In this document: positions 33,006 through 39,671 of the stretch, piece by piece | How positions within the stretch are numbered: position 1 is the first letter of the stretch | Layout of the letters: each line of letters opens with the position of its first letter | Source: a virus | IMG/VR virus record: IMGVR_UViG_3300030106_004155 | Coordinates: 1-39,782 of that record | Strand: one strand, 5' to 3' | DNA length: 39,782 nt | Position numbers and translations under genes: made by a program | The notes under the pieces: generated by a model | Told to the model about the DNA's origin: nothing | The model's database searches: none | The model's input: only the letters and a program-made list of their open reading frames with translations

Positions 33006-33497
33006 TTATCTTTTGTTTATATTTTTAATACCATATTGTGCGAGTATATTGCTCCAATTTTCCTTTTTTTCTTTCTGAGTCAATTTAGTTGCCCAGTCAC
33101 TAGGTATCTCTTTATCTACAGATGTTCTACTAGCTCCTGGAGTATGCTTTGGACTCTCTACTTTACTAGGACTTTTTAAGGATGTTTTGTTAGCCTCATA
33201 ATTTTCCCATTTTTCTTTATATGGAGAAACTTCGTCAAGTTTAGATTGTAAGCTCTCAGAAAGTTCCTTAAACTTTTCTTGGTCTTTCAATTGTCTAACC
33301 TTATCAGTTTCCTGTGCTTTAACAAACTCTGAAATTTGTGACTCTGATTCCTGAGCTCTTTTTCTTAATTTCTTAGCGTTATTAACTTCTTCTAAATATA
33401 GAGATTTGTAATCTACGTTATCATCTGATTTTGTAGTTTGAGCTGACTGCTCGTTGCTTTGGGGATTGGTCTGCTGACCTGTAAGTTCTTCTGACAT
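33006..33497 (-). CDS. Scaffolding protein
   Basis: A 163-aa highly charged protein. Its N-terminus is Gln/Asn/Ser-rich and disordered, and is followed by a long coiled coil (KKLRKRAQESESQISEFVKA, then VRQLKDQEKFKELSESLQSK). A Lys/Pro/Ser linker and a basic C-terminal helix complete it. This composition and the place just before the capsid gene are standard for phage scaffolds. No protease gene was seen, so the scaffold may leave intact. AAGGAG lies seven bases before the ATG. Confidence 0.75.
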   Translation of the reverse strand: MSEELTGQQTNPQSNEQSAQTTKSDDNVDYKSLYLEEVNNAKKLRKRAQESESQISEFVKAQETDKVRQLKDQEKFKELSESLQSKLDEVSPYKEKWENYEANKTSLKSPSKVESPKHTPGASRTSVDKEIPSDWATKLTQKEKKENWSNILAQYGIKNINKR

Positions 33498-33510
33498 CTG
33501 TCATACTCCT

Positions 33511-33541
33511 TGTTGTATTTTCTAGTAGATAAGATACAACA
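33511..33541 (-). promoter_or_regulatory. Hairpin directly upstream of the scaffold ribosome-binding site
   Basis: TGTTGTAT (33511-33518) pairs perfectly with ATACAACA (33534-33541) around a 15-nt loop. On the mRNA it ends one base before AAGGAG of the scaffold gene. There is no T-run, so it is more likely an RNA processing site or translation-control hairpin than a terminator. Confidence 0.45.
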
Positions 33542-33563
33542 TACAGATGTATATATGCAAATA

Positions 33564-33809
33564 TTAAGTGATACCTAGGAAAAATGGGACTTTGCCTAAA
33601 TACTTACCCATTTCTGCTAATGTCTCAATAGGAAATGGTATATCATCTCCATGCAGGTTTTCTATGTCGATCTCGTCAGGCATGTCATTTAGTTCTATTG
33701 CTTGAGTTATAACATCTAGTTTATTGTCTAGTTTTGCTATTGTCTTTGTGAAATGTGTAAGTATCTTTATTAATTCTTCTTTAGTAATATCTTCTTTCTT
33801 TTTACTCAT
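33564..33809 (-). CDS. Small acidic hypothetical protein, head module
   Basis: An 81-aa protein with a helical, heptad-like N-terminal half (LIKILTHFTKTIAKLDNKLD) and an acidic centre (DMPDEIDIENLHGDDIPFP). It lies between the gpG-like gene and the scaffold gene. No family was recognised. A head assembly or accessory role is inferred from position. Confidence 0.5.
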   Translation of the reverse strand: MSKKKEDITKEELIKILTHFTKTIAKLDNKLDVITQAIELNDMPDEIDIENLHGDDIPFPIETLAEMGKYLGKVPFFLGIT

Positions 33810-33821
33810 AGAACTCCTATG

Positions 33822-34316
33822 CTATCTTAATTTATAAACATACCTCATTAGGTCTTCATTTATTTTTGTAATGTAAAAATCAAAATTGGTAAGTTTCTTT
33901 CTCGTTTCTAAGTTAAAGAATTTATCTGGGATTTCCAAGTGCCTTCTAGGTTTTATCTTTTGCAAACCACCTTTTTTGTATCCTGTTAGACCATCATTTA
34001 ATAAATTTGAATAAAAGTTTTTTGTGACAACCTCAACAAAATCTTCTGTCAATATAATCTTTATATCTTTCTTTAATTTTCCTGTTCTATAGAGTATTGG
34101 ATTCTTAGGGGAGTAGCCTTGCCAAGCTCTTTGCCTTTGAGTAGATGGCTTTAGCATTGGCCATTTACCTCTTCTATCATTTGAGTGCCTTTCTGTGTCA
34201 AAGGCTTTTTCTATTTCTTTCTCTATAACTAGAGCTGCATTCTTTAAATATCTTTTATACCATTTTAAGACAATTGGGTCAATGTCCTTTTTGCCTTTAC
34301 CTTTTCTAAATACCAT
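33822..34316 (-). CDS. Mu gpG-like virion morphogenesis protein
   Basis: A 164-aa basic protein. RRGKWPMLKPSTQRQRAW, NPILYRTGKLKKDIKI, VEVVTKNFYSNLLNDG and PRRHLEIPDKFF follow the pattern of the phage virion morphogenesis (Mu gpG-like) family: WP.L.P.T...R, P.L..TG.L..SI, YA..HQ.G, PAR.F..L. This family completes tails or joins them to heads. Here it sits in the head module, between portal and scaffold genes. Confidence 0.65.
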   Translation of the reverse strand: MVFRKGKGKKDIDPIVLKWYKRYLKNAALVIEKEIEKAFDTERHSNDRRGKWPMLKPSTQRQRAWQGYSPKNPILYRTGKLKKDIKIILTEDFVEVVTKNFYSNLLNDGLTGYKKGGLQKIKPRRHLEIPDKFFNLETRKKLTNFDFYITKINEDLMRYVYKLR

Positions 34317-34349
34317 TTATTGTCCCAACCTGGCACATCGTTACTTAAT

Positions 34350-34496
34350 TCATTTTCTTTTCTTTCTTATCTTTTTAATTTTACCATTCTTTGTTCTAGC
34401 AAACTTATGTGTTTTGGTTTCTCTAGATGGTATTAATGTGCCAGAATATCTTTTACCACCATAACTCCAACTTACTTTTTTTGCTTTTCTTCTCAT
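34350..34496 (-). CDS. 48-aa highly basic protein
   Basis: Starts at ATG 34496 after AAGGAATTATT. It has KKVSWSYGGKRYSGTLIPSR, then KTHKFARTKNGKIKKIRKKR. The first half reads as a small beta hairpin and the rest is Lys/Arg-rich. It lies between the 85-aa basic protein and the gpG-like gene, with no overlap. A DNA-binding or virion-internal role is inferred from charge and place. Confidence 0.6.
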   Translation of the reverse strand: MRRKAKKVSWSYGGKRYSGTLIPSRETKTHKFARTKNGKIKKIRKKRK

Positions 34497-34505
34497 AATA
34501 ATTCC

Positions 34506-34763
34506 TTACCATTTCTTGCAAGACCAATATCTTGCTTTGGTTTTTGGGCCAGGACTAGAACATCTATGCCTAGCTCTAAATGACTTTCTCCTAGAGGCAC
34601 TAGACTTTTTAATTCTCATCTTAGGGTCTCCAAAGGTTACTCTCTTTACCCTACTGCCTGCCTTTACATATACTTGAAACTTTTTTCTACCATATCCAGG
34701 TTGGCCTTTTCTTATTCTAGATGGTTTGTTTAGCTTTACAGTCTTACCCTTGAACTTCGCCAT
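34506..34763 (-). CDS. Conserved small basic protein of marine phages (ARYWSCKKW end)
   Basis: An 85-aa, very basic protein with MAKFKGKTVKLNKPSRIRKG, VTFGDPKMRIKK, SRRKSFRARHRCSSPGPKTK and the C-terminal ARYWSCKKW. The FGDPxM..K, RR.NFRARH.C..PGPK.KARYWSC.W pattern is familiar from small uncharacterised proteins of marine phages. It overlaps the portal gene end by 20 bases. The function is unknown; head-associated DNA binding is plausible. Confidence 0.7.
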   Translation of the reverse strand: MAKFKGKTVKLNKPSRIRKGQPGYGRKKFQVYVKAGSRVKRVTFGDPKMRIKKSSASRRKSFRARHRCSSPGPKTKARYWSCKKW

Positions 34764-36066
34764 CCATAGCCTCCTCTGGTTGATCAGGCATATTAGCTCT
34801 ATTTTGCTTTAATATTCTTTTAGCATCTTCTAGAGATATATCTCCTTTCTCCCTCATAAGTATCTCTTCGTCTGTAATATATCCTTTTGACAGCATCCAT
34901 TCGTCTCTTTGTATTTGCTCTCCAACTGATCTTGGATACTCAGGTTCTTTAAAGTCAATAATTAGGTTGTCCCCTAAGTCTATTCCATTATTACTTGCCA
35001 ATATCTTTTCTACATAAAAGAAATCATGTTCATAATTTCTCCATCTATCAATATCATCATGATAGTCTTCCATTCTATCAAAATCTTTTATCTTTAATGC
35101 TAAACCAGAAGATGGCCTATCTTGGTTGCTATCAAAATTAACATACATGTGCCTAGATTGTGCTAACATCTCTATTTGGAATTTTACAAACTCGATTACT
35201 TTACTTAGGTCTCCTTGGGGGGACTCTATGCCAAATTTACCATCCTGAGGAAGATTAATTATGGTGTCTGAACCCATCCTTGCAAGGGGGTCGTCATCAT
35301 AGACTCCACTCGCCCAAGGTTGACCAAACATCTGAAATCTTAACCCTAGACATGCCTCTGTAAATATAATATTTAAATGCTCGTTAACATCAACTATATC
35401 TGATGCTCCTTCTGCAAAGAAATCATCTATTTGTTCAATATCTCTAGTAAATACAAATGGCAATACTCCTAAATTATGATTGACCTCTTCAATTATAGCA
35501 CCTTGAGAGTTGTAAGTTATTTTCTGCTCACTATCCCAATAGCAATAATCAAAACTCTCCTCTAGATAACTTGGAGAATCTGTAGTTTTAAGCATAGGAT
35601 ATACTATTGCTACTGGATCGTATGGATTAGATTCGTCAAAGAATACATCAAAATAATAAATAGGCCTATGCTCAATGCATAATCCATCAGCTTTTTCCTC
35701 AACATAGACATAAGTAGCTATTGTTCCAATTAAATTTGTCATTTTTTCTATATGCTTAAACCTAGTATTCTTGTATCTAGTCAATTCATCATATTTTTTA
35801 CTTAGTGACTTGCTTTTTAGCTTTCTTTCAGGTGGAGCTGTATATATTCTAGACATTTTATCTATAAATTTTCTAGTAATGTTCATATGATATCTTGGTA
35901 TTTCTTGAAAAGACCCAGCTCCAAAGTAATGTGATATATATCCATCAGCATTTGTGCCTGTGTAGTAATCAATTAACTTTTCTACATATAGCCTTCTATG
36001 TCTAGACTTTTCACTAATAAAATCTCCTATTGATTGTTTTATCACGTTATCTGAATATGAACTCAT
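34744..36066 (-). CDS. Portal protein
   Basis: A 440-aa protein directly after the large terminase (TAATG overlap). The N-terminal part has RLYVEKLIDYYTGTN and HMNITRKFIDKMSRIYTAPP. The middle has HNLGVLPFVFTRD and DVNEHLNIIFTEACLGLRFQ. The stem and crown region includes RPSSGLALKIKDF, and the end is helical and acidic. These are typical portal features: the NIxRxFIDKxAxxY clip, and SG.AL preceding the long helix. It forms the packaging ring of the head. Confidence 0.88.
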   Translation of the reverse strand: MSSYSDNVIKQSIGDFISEKSRHRRLYVEKLIDYYTGTNADGYISHYFGAGSFQEIPRYHMNITRKFIDKMSRIYTAPPERKLKSKSLSKKYDELTRYKNTRFKHIEKMTNLIGTIATYVYVEEKADGLCIEHRPIYYFDVFFDESNPYDPVAIVYPMLKTTDSPSYLEESFDYCYWDSEQKITYNSQGAIIEEVNHNLGVLPFVFTRDIEQIDDFFAEGASDIVDVNEHLNIIFTEACLGLRFQMFGQPWASGVYDDDPLARMGSDTIINLPQDGKFGIESPQGDLSKVIEFVKFQIEMLAQSRHMYVNFDSNQDRPSSGLALKIKDFDRMEDYHDDIDRWRNYEHDFFYVEKILASNNGIDLGDNLIIDFKEPEYPRSVGEQIQRDEWMLSKGYITDEEILMREKGDISLEDAKRILKQNRANMPDQPEEAMDGEVQG

Positions 36067-37364
36067 TATCTGCTCCCTAATGTAAGTTTTGCCTGAGGTA
36101 TTGGGAATCTATTTATGAAAAAATACCTAACCATATCCATTCCATGGTCATGTAAGCCATCTTTTATAGGCGATTCTTTCAATAAACTTCCCTCTTTGTG
36201 TTCTGGATATCTATAATTCTCAAAATCTGCAATAATTCCTGTACATTTCTTATCAACATGTAGGAATCTATCTCCATTTGCATTCTTTATGTATCTTCTA
36301 ATGTGAGATATGCCAGATTCGATTTTAGTACTAACTTTGTCTCTTCTAGACCTAATTACTATGCCTAATCTACGAAATATTTCTGTATCTCCCAAGCCTG
36401 ATTGTCCAGAAACTTGTTTTCCTGCTGGGTCACCAAAATATTGAGCCACATTATATGGCTTTGACTTGACCATTTGTGCTAACTCATCTGTTTTTATGTT
36501 TGTCTTGTGTATTATCTCGTCTATAATTCTTATGTGGTCTTCGCCATTGACCTTATGAACTTGAAACCATCCCACAGCAGGCATCCTATAACCAAAATCA
36601 ATAGAGCAATATGTAGGAAGACCTGGATCGTAAGGATAGCTACCCACGTCAAGATTCCTATCAAATTCGTAAACCCTTCCTGCAAAGCTCGTGAATAAAG
36701 CTGCATATTCTTGGTCGAAAATTTCTTGTGGCATATTTCTCTTAGCCTCAACAAGGTCTGGGTCAGATTCTCCTGTAGGATATGCATATTGGTTTTCCCA
36801 CGATGGACTATTGAACGAATTCCAATCTTCATCTTCTTTTCCTCTCAGGTATAATTCATACACCCAATTGTAGCCTTCAGGCGTAGTTATAAAAATTGCA
36901 CTACCTTTACGATCAGATAGCGTTGGTCTAAGGTACATCTCCCAAGTTTTCTTCTTTTGCTTGGCTGCTTCGTCTAAAACAAGTAAATCTAGACCTTCTC
37001 CAACTAAACTTGGTGGATTATCAGCAGATTTGCCCTCAAATATGCTTCCCCACTCAAATTCTATGTACATATCACGATATGATGCTCTTCTAGTAGGCAT
37101 TTGCTTTTCTGTAATGCAAGTATGCCAAACTTCTCTAAAAACCTTCTCTGCTGTCTGATAAGTTGGTGCAACTACCCATGCTCTCTTGTTTGGTTGAGTA
37201 ATTACACACTCAATCTCTTTACTAGCTGAAACAGACTTACCCCAACGTCTTCCACACACTGCAACAGTGAATCTAGCTTGTTTTTCAGGGTAATGTAACC
37301 TCTCTTGACCAGAATGAGGCACATAATCTGTAAATTTAAACCATTTTTTTTTAAAATCTTCCAT
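36066..37364 (-). CDS. terL: Terminase large subunit
   Basis: This 432-aa protein has Walker A TVAVCGRRWGKSVSA (33-47), Walker B LDLLVLDEAAK (125-135), motif III AIFITTPEGYNWV, and a C-terminal nuclease starting YCSIDFGYRMPAVGWF (Asp256). It packages DNA into the prohead as the ATP-driven motor and cuts concatemers. The ATG at 37364 lies in an AT tract with no Shine-Dalgarno site, unlike most genes here. Confidence 0.95.
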   Translation of the reverse strand: MEDFKKKWFKFTDYVPHSGQERLHYPEKQARFTVAVCGRRWGKSVSASKEIECVITQPNKRAWVVAPTYQTAEKVFREVWHTCITEKQMPTRRASYRDMYIEFEWGSIFEGKSADNPPSLVGEGLDLLVLDEAAKQKKKTWEMYLRPTLSDRKGSAIFITTPEGYNWVYELYLRGKEDEDWNSFNSPSWENQYAYPTGESDPDLVEAKRNMPQEIFDQEYAALFTSFAGRVYEFDRNLDVGSYPYDPGLPTYCSIDFGYRMPAVGWFQVHKVNGEDHIRIIDEIIHKTNIKTDELAQMVKSKPYNVAQYFGDPAGKQVSGQSGLGDTEIFRRLGIVIRSRRDKVSTKIESGISHIRRYIKNANGDRFLHVDKKCTGIIADFENYRYPEHKEGSLLKESPIKDGLHDHGMDMVRYFFINRFPIPQAKLTLGSR

Positions 37365-37447
37365 ATATATTATATATATATATATATATTATATATTATA
37401 TATATATTTAACTCTAATATCCTTTTTAAGGATATTAGTAAGTTAAA
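37363..37447. repeat. AT microsatellite and long palindromic hairpin
   Basis: Alternating AT sequence at about 37363-37407 leads into CTAATATCCTT (414-424 of this kilobase, 37414-37424), loop TTT, AAGGATATTAG (37428-37438). It is extended by TTTAACT (37407-37413)/AGTTAAA (37441-37447) across a 2-base bulge, 18 base pairs in all. It lies between the small and large terminase genes, immediately upstream of the large-subunit ATG. It may attenuate or process the mRNA, or act as a DNA site. Confidence 0.7.
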
Positions 37448-37452
37448 ATATA

Positions 37453-37527
37453 TTAATATTTACGTTTCCTAGAAGTTTTTCTTCTTTTTTTGCTCATTTT
37501 TCTCTTTCTACCTCTTTTATATCTCAT
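37453..37527 (-). CDS. 24-aa poly-basic peptide
   Basis: MRYKRGRKRKMSKKRRKTSR followed by KRKY: 16 of 24 residues are Lys or Arg. ATG at 37527 overlaps the end of the small terminase gene (stop at 37517-37519), with GGGAGC upstream. It is between the two terminase genes. The composition could also arise from A-rich sequence, but the frame is closed neatly before the hairpin. If real, it may bind DNA or neutralise it during packaging. Confidence 0.4.
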   Translation of the reverse strand: MRYKRGRKRKMSKKRRKTSRKRKY

Positions 37528-38194
37528 TTTGCTCCCTTTCTAGTTGTTCAAGCTCTTCCAACCACTTTTTTCTAGCTCCTTTGCTAGTTCGACCATTAGG
37601 TAATAGCTCTAAACCAACTTTTTTAGCTCTTTTTCGTAATTGATAGGCTTTTTTTTGATATTCTCTCTTTTTTTCTTGCTCAATTTCAAATTTTGTAGCA
37701 TTTTTTAGATTTAACTTATCTTCTTCAACTCTTTTGCTAGGATAATCGTTCTTTGGGTCTCTAGTTGGTAATTCAACAGAAGAAAGATCGTCTTGAACGC
37801 TAATTTCATCCAAAATATCCTTATCTTTATCATCAAGCGTAACAAATTCTGCATCTTCTGCTCTTAAAAACTTCTCAAATGGAGATTCAACTTGTATTTT
37901 TATCCTATTCTCTAATTTTCCATAATGTTCTAAAACTAATCGACCAGCTTGTACATTTCCTGACTTTGCCTCTTCAAGCATAGCCTTAATCACAGCAGGT
38001 AGCTGTAAACCACTAATTTCCATGTATCTTTTATAAATCTGATCTATAAACTCAGGGTTAGTTAGCCAATTCCTTACAGTCTTTACATCAACACCACATT
38101 TAACTGCTATTTCTTTTTGTGTTAAGCTAGGATTTGATGAATAAAGCTCAATTGCTAGTAACTGATTAGGCTTATATTTGGTAAGCTGTCCCAT
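37517..38194 (-). CDS. terS: Terminase small subunit
   Basis: A 225-aa protein with an N-terminal helix-turn-helix: SLTQKEIAVKCGVDVKTVRN followed by WLTNPEFIDQIYKRY, the usual phBC6A51/gp1-type DNA-recognition domain. A helical centre (LPAVIKAMLEEAKSGNVQAG, RLVLEHYGKL) forms the oligomerising part. The C-terminal half is very basic and charged. It recognises the packaging site. It is the first late gene, with its ATG only about six bases after a promoter -10 box. Confidence 0.8.
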   Translation of the reverse strand: MGQLTKYKPNQLLAIELYSSNPSLTQKEIAVKCGVDVKTVRNWLTNPEFIDQIYKRYMEISGLQLPAVIKAMLEEAKSGNVQAGRLVLEHYGKLENRIKIQVESPFEKFLRAEDAEFVTLDDKDKDILDEISVQDDLSSVELPTRDPKNDYPSKRVEEDKLNLKNATKFEIEQEKKREYQKKAYQLRKRAKKVGLELLPNGRTSKGARKKWLEELEQLEREQNEI

Positions 38195-38199
38195 AAATT

Positions 38200-38262
38200 A
38201 ATATAGTCAAGTTTCAAGTTCTTTTCAAATAAAAAAAATAACAGGTTCAAGTTTTTTCAAAA
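38200..38262 (-). promoter_or_regulatory. Late-arm promoter with tandem upstream repeats
   Basis: On the minus strand TTGAAA (38228-38223) and TATATT (38205-38200) are spaced by exactly 17 bp, a near-consensus sigma70-type promoter. The expected start point coincides with the small-terminase ATG (38194), so the mRNA may be leaderless. Two similar 17-base elements ending AACTTGAA lie at 38213-38229 and 38246-38262, 33 bp apart, about three helical turns, suggesting paired activator or repressor sites. Confidence 0.65.
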
Positions 38263-38443
38263 TAATTATGATTCACAGAATCTGCTAAAACTAAATATGG
38301 CCTTTTCCCCTAGTGAACCAGGTCGATAAATATCAATAAATTGTTAGGAAGTATCAAAAAAATTTCTTAAATTGCATTAAGTCGCAAGACGAAATAAAAA
38401 CATATTGCTTTTTAAATAAATTAACCTAGTGAAAGGGGAAAAA

Positions 38444-38590
38444 ATGAGAGTAGACAATTCCATATTTAGAGATATAATTGGTTTCGTAGTTAGAATGAAT
38501 ATTTGCATAATTGTTCTAGTTGGTACTTGCTCAATAACATATCAAGTTATAAGAGTTTTAGCTTGGTTTGTAGAACTTCCATTAAAATAA
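38444..38590 (+). CDS. 48-aa single-span membrane protein
   Basis: ATG at 38444 follows GAAAGGGGAAAA. A hydrophobic segment (MNICIIVLVGTCSITYQVI) runs through the middle and the end is amphipathic (VLAWFVELPL). It is the first plus-strand gene of the divergent region. In the 249-base gap before it (38195-38443) only the minus-strand promoter and a small GATTC/GAATC hairpin (38270-38282) were seen; no clear plus-strand promoter was found. The function is unknown. Confidence 0.55.
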   Translation: MRVDNSIFRDIIGFVVRMNICIIVLVGTCSITYQVIRVLAWFVELPLK

Positions 38591-38599
38591 ATAACAATG

Positions 38600-38679
38600 C
38601 CTAGTATTAATTTACTAGGTTCTACTAGTGATTAGGTAGCCTTGACGATGGCCTAGTAGCTTTAAACTAATAGCCTAAT
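38600..38679 (+). ncRNA. Structured leader: hairpin plus H-type pseudoknot
   Basis: CCTAGTA (38600-38606) pairs with TACTAGG (38613-38619). Then CTACTAG (38622-38628) pairs with CTAGTAG (38653-38659), while ATTAGG (38631-38636), inside that loop, pairs with CCTAAT (38674-38679) downstream. This is an interleaved H-type pseudoknot. It fills most of the 38591-38743 gap before the next gene. Confidence 0.45.
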
Positions 38680-38743
38680 GAAGTAAAAACGCTTTTTAAC
38701 ATAATCAACCTTGTTCAATCAAGGGAAAGAAGGATATAATAAA

Positions 38744-39169
38744 ATGACTAGTAATGACATAAGAAAAATAGTAGAATCTTATAAAACTAATCTAGATAGT
38801 AAAGGGAATCCAATTAAGATAGATATTCTAGCTTTACAAGGGTTTAAATTCACTATGAAGGAAGACCAATTCCAAGAGCTATGTAACTTAATGAGAAGTG
38901 AAAATCTTATTAAGGGAACTAGAGGGGGGTCAAGTGATAGCCAAGAATGTAAAGAAGTAAGAACACGTTGGAATAACTTTATTCAATCTTTAGTTAAGGA
39001 TGGATTAGCAACAAGAGATGAAGAGTACTATTCACTTACTAAAAAAGAGAGGTTTGTTGTTCTAGATAAAAACAATGATAGAATACAACCAAGTCTTAAT
39101 ATGTCTAATGTTGATAGTAAAATAAGAAAAGCTAAAGAAAAGCAAGAACAAGAAATGCTTAAAAAATAG
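38744..39169 (+). CDS. Early hypothetical protein
   Basis: A 141-aa protein. ATG 38744 is preferred over an upstream in-frame TTG because GAAGGATATAATAAA precedes it. It begins MTSNDIRKIVESYKTN, with a helical middle (EDQFQELCNLMRSENLIKG) and GGSSDSQECKEVRTRWNNF, reading like a winged-helix or two-helix DNA-binding domain (weak inference), then a Lys/Glu-rich C-terminal helix. It is monocistronic: a pseudoknot leader before it and a terminator after it. Confidence 0.55.
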   Translation: MTSNDIRKIVESYKTNLDSKGNPIKIDILALQGFKFTMKEDQFQELCNLMRSENLIKGTRGGSSDSQECKEVRTRWNNFIQSLVKDGLATRDEEYYSLTKKERFVVLDKNNDRIQPSLNMSNVDSKIRKAKEKQEQEMLKK

Positions 39170-39192
39170 CTTAATCCTAAAAAAGCAAGAAG

Positions 39193-39226
39193 GCCTAATT
39201 GATAGAAATATTGATTAGGCTTTTTT
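39193..39226 (+). terminator. Rho-independent terminator
   Basis: GCCTAAT (39193-39199) pairs with ATTAGGC (39214-39220) around a 14-nt loop and is followed by six T residues (39221-39226). It closes the gene ending at 39169 and insulates the next promoter. Confidence 0.85.
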
Positions 39227-39270
39227 GTTTCCAGGAAAATCCTAATTTCATAATCAGATTGTGTATATAT

Positions 39271-39300
39271 TTGACCTAGCAAAATCGATCTAGGTATATT
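39271..39300 (+). promoter_or_regulatory. Early promoter with internal inverted repeat
   Basis: TTGACC (39271-39276) and TATATT (39295-39300) are spaced by 18 bp. Between and across them ACCTAG (39274-39279) and CTAGGT (39290-39295) form an inverted repeat with a 10-base gap, an operator-like arrangement overlapping both boxes. This promoter would drive the first early operon across the window ends. Confidence 0.65.
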
Positions 39301-39331
39301 TAGCAGCGTACAAATTTTTTTTAATATAAAT

Positions 39332-39411
39332 CCTATTCGAGGGAGAGCAACGTGGATAGAGAGAACTTAGGTTCTGTGAGGGGATGGTGCAAATCCATCG
39401 TGTAGAATAGG
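39332..39411 (+). ncRNA. Structured 5' leader: three-way junction with T-loop
   Basis: CCTATTC (39332-39338) pairs perfectly with GAATAGG (39405-39411). Inside are AGAAC-TTAG-GTTCT (39362-39375) and GATGG-TGCAAAT-CCATC (39383-39399). The last loop has T-loop form, with U and A at the reverse-Hoogsteen positions. A 23-nt purine-rich strand (39339-39361) links the closing stem to the second stem. It lies between the promoter and the first early gene, so it is a leader RNA; a riboswitch, ribozyme or protein-binding site are options. Confidence 0.5.
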
Positions 39412-39437
39412 TAACTTATAACTAACAAGAGGTAACT

Positions 39438-39671
39438 ATGAAACCAAAAAAAGTAGTAGTAATTCTAAACTTCTATAGCCAGACTGTAGATTTCTTAGAT
39501 TATCCTGAAGATGTAGAATCCATAGTAATAAATGAATATAATGGTAACCTGGAAGAATATCTAGATGAGAAGTTTGGATATCCATCTAGCAATATTTGTT
39601 ATATGGTTTCTACTCTAGATAAAGTAACTGCTAGTCTAGAGTTTGCATTTATGAATGGATTCAATAAATGA
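39438..39671 (+). CDS. Early hypothetical protein
   Basis: A 77-aa acidic protein with AAGAGGTAACT before its ATG. It starts KPKKVVVILNFYSQTV, a beta strand with basic lead, and continues with acidic helices (NEYNGNLEEYLDEKFGYP). It is the first gene after the structured leader. Its stop overlaps the next start as ATGA. No family was recognised. Confidence 0.6.
   Translation: MKPKKVVVILNFYSQTVDFLDYPEDVESIVINEYNGNLEEYLDEKFGYPSSNICYMVSTLDKVTASLEFAFMNGFNK

Noticed and set aside
39332-39411. A complete tRNA gene
   Set aside because: The 7-bp outer stem and a T-arm-like hairpin are present, but five extra bases separate the T-like stem from the closing stem, the middle hairpin has a 4-nt loop instead of seven, and no D arm fits.
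39332-39411. Cobalamin-type riboswitch
   Set aside because: Only the GGTGCAAATCC-like string fits; the element is too short and the other conserved boxes and stems are missing.
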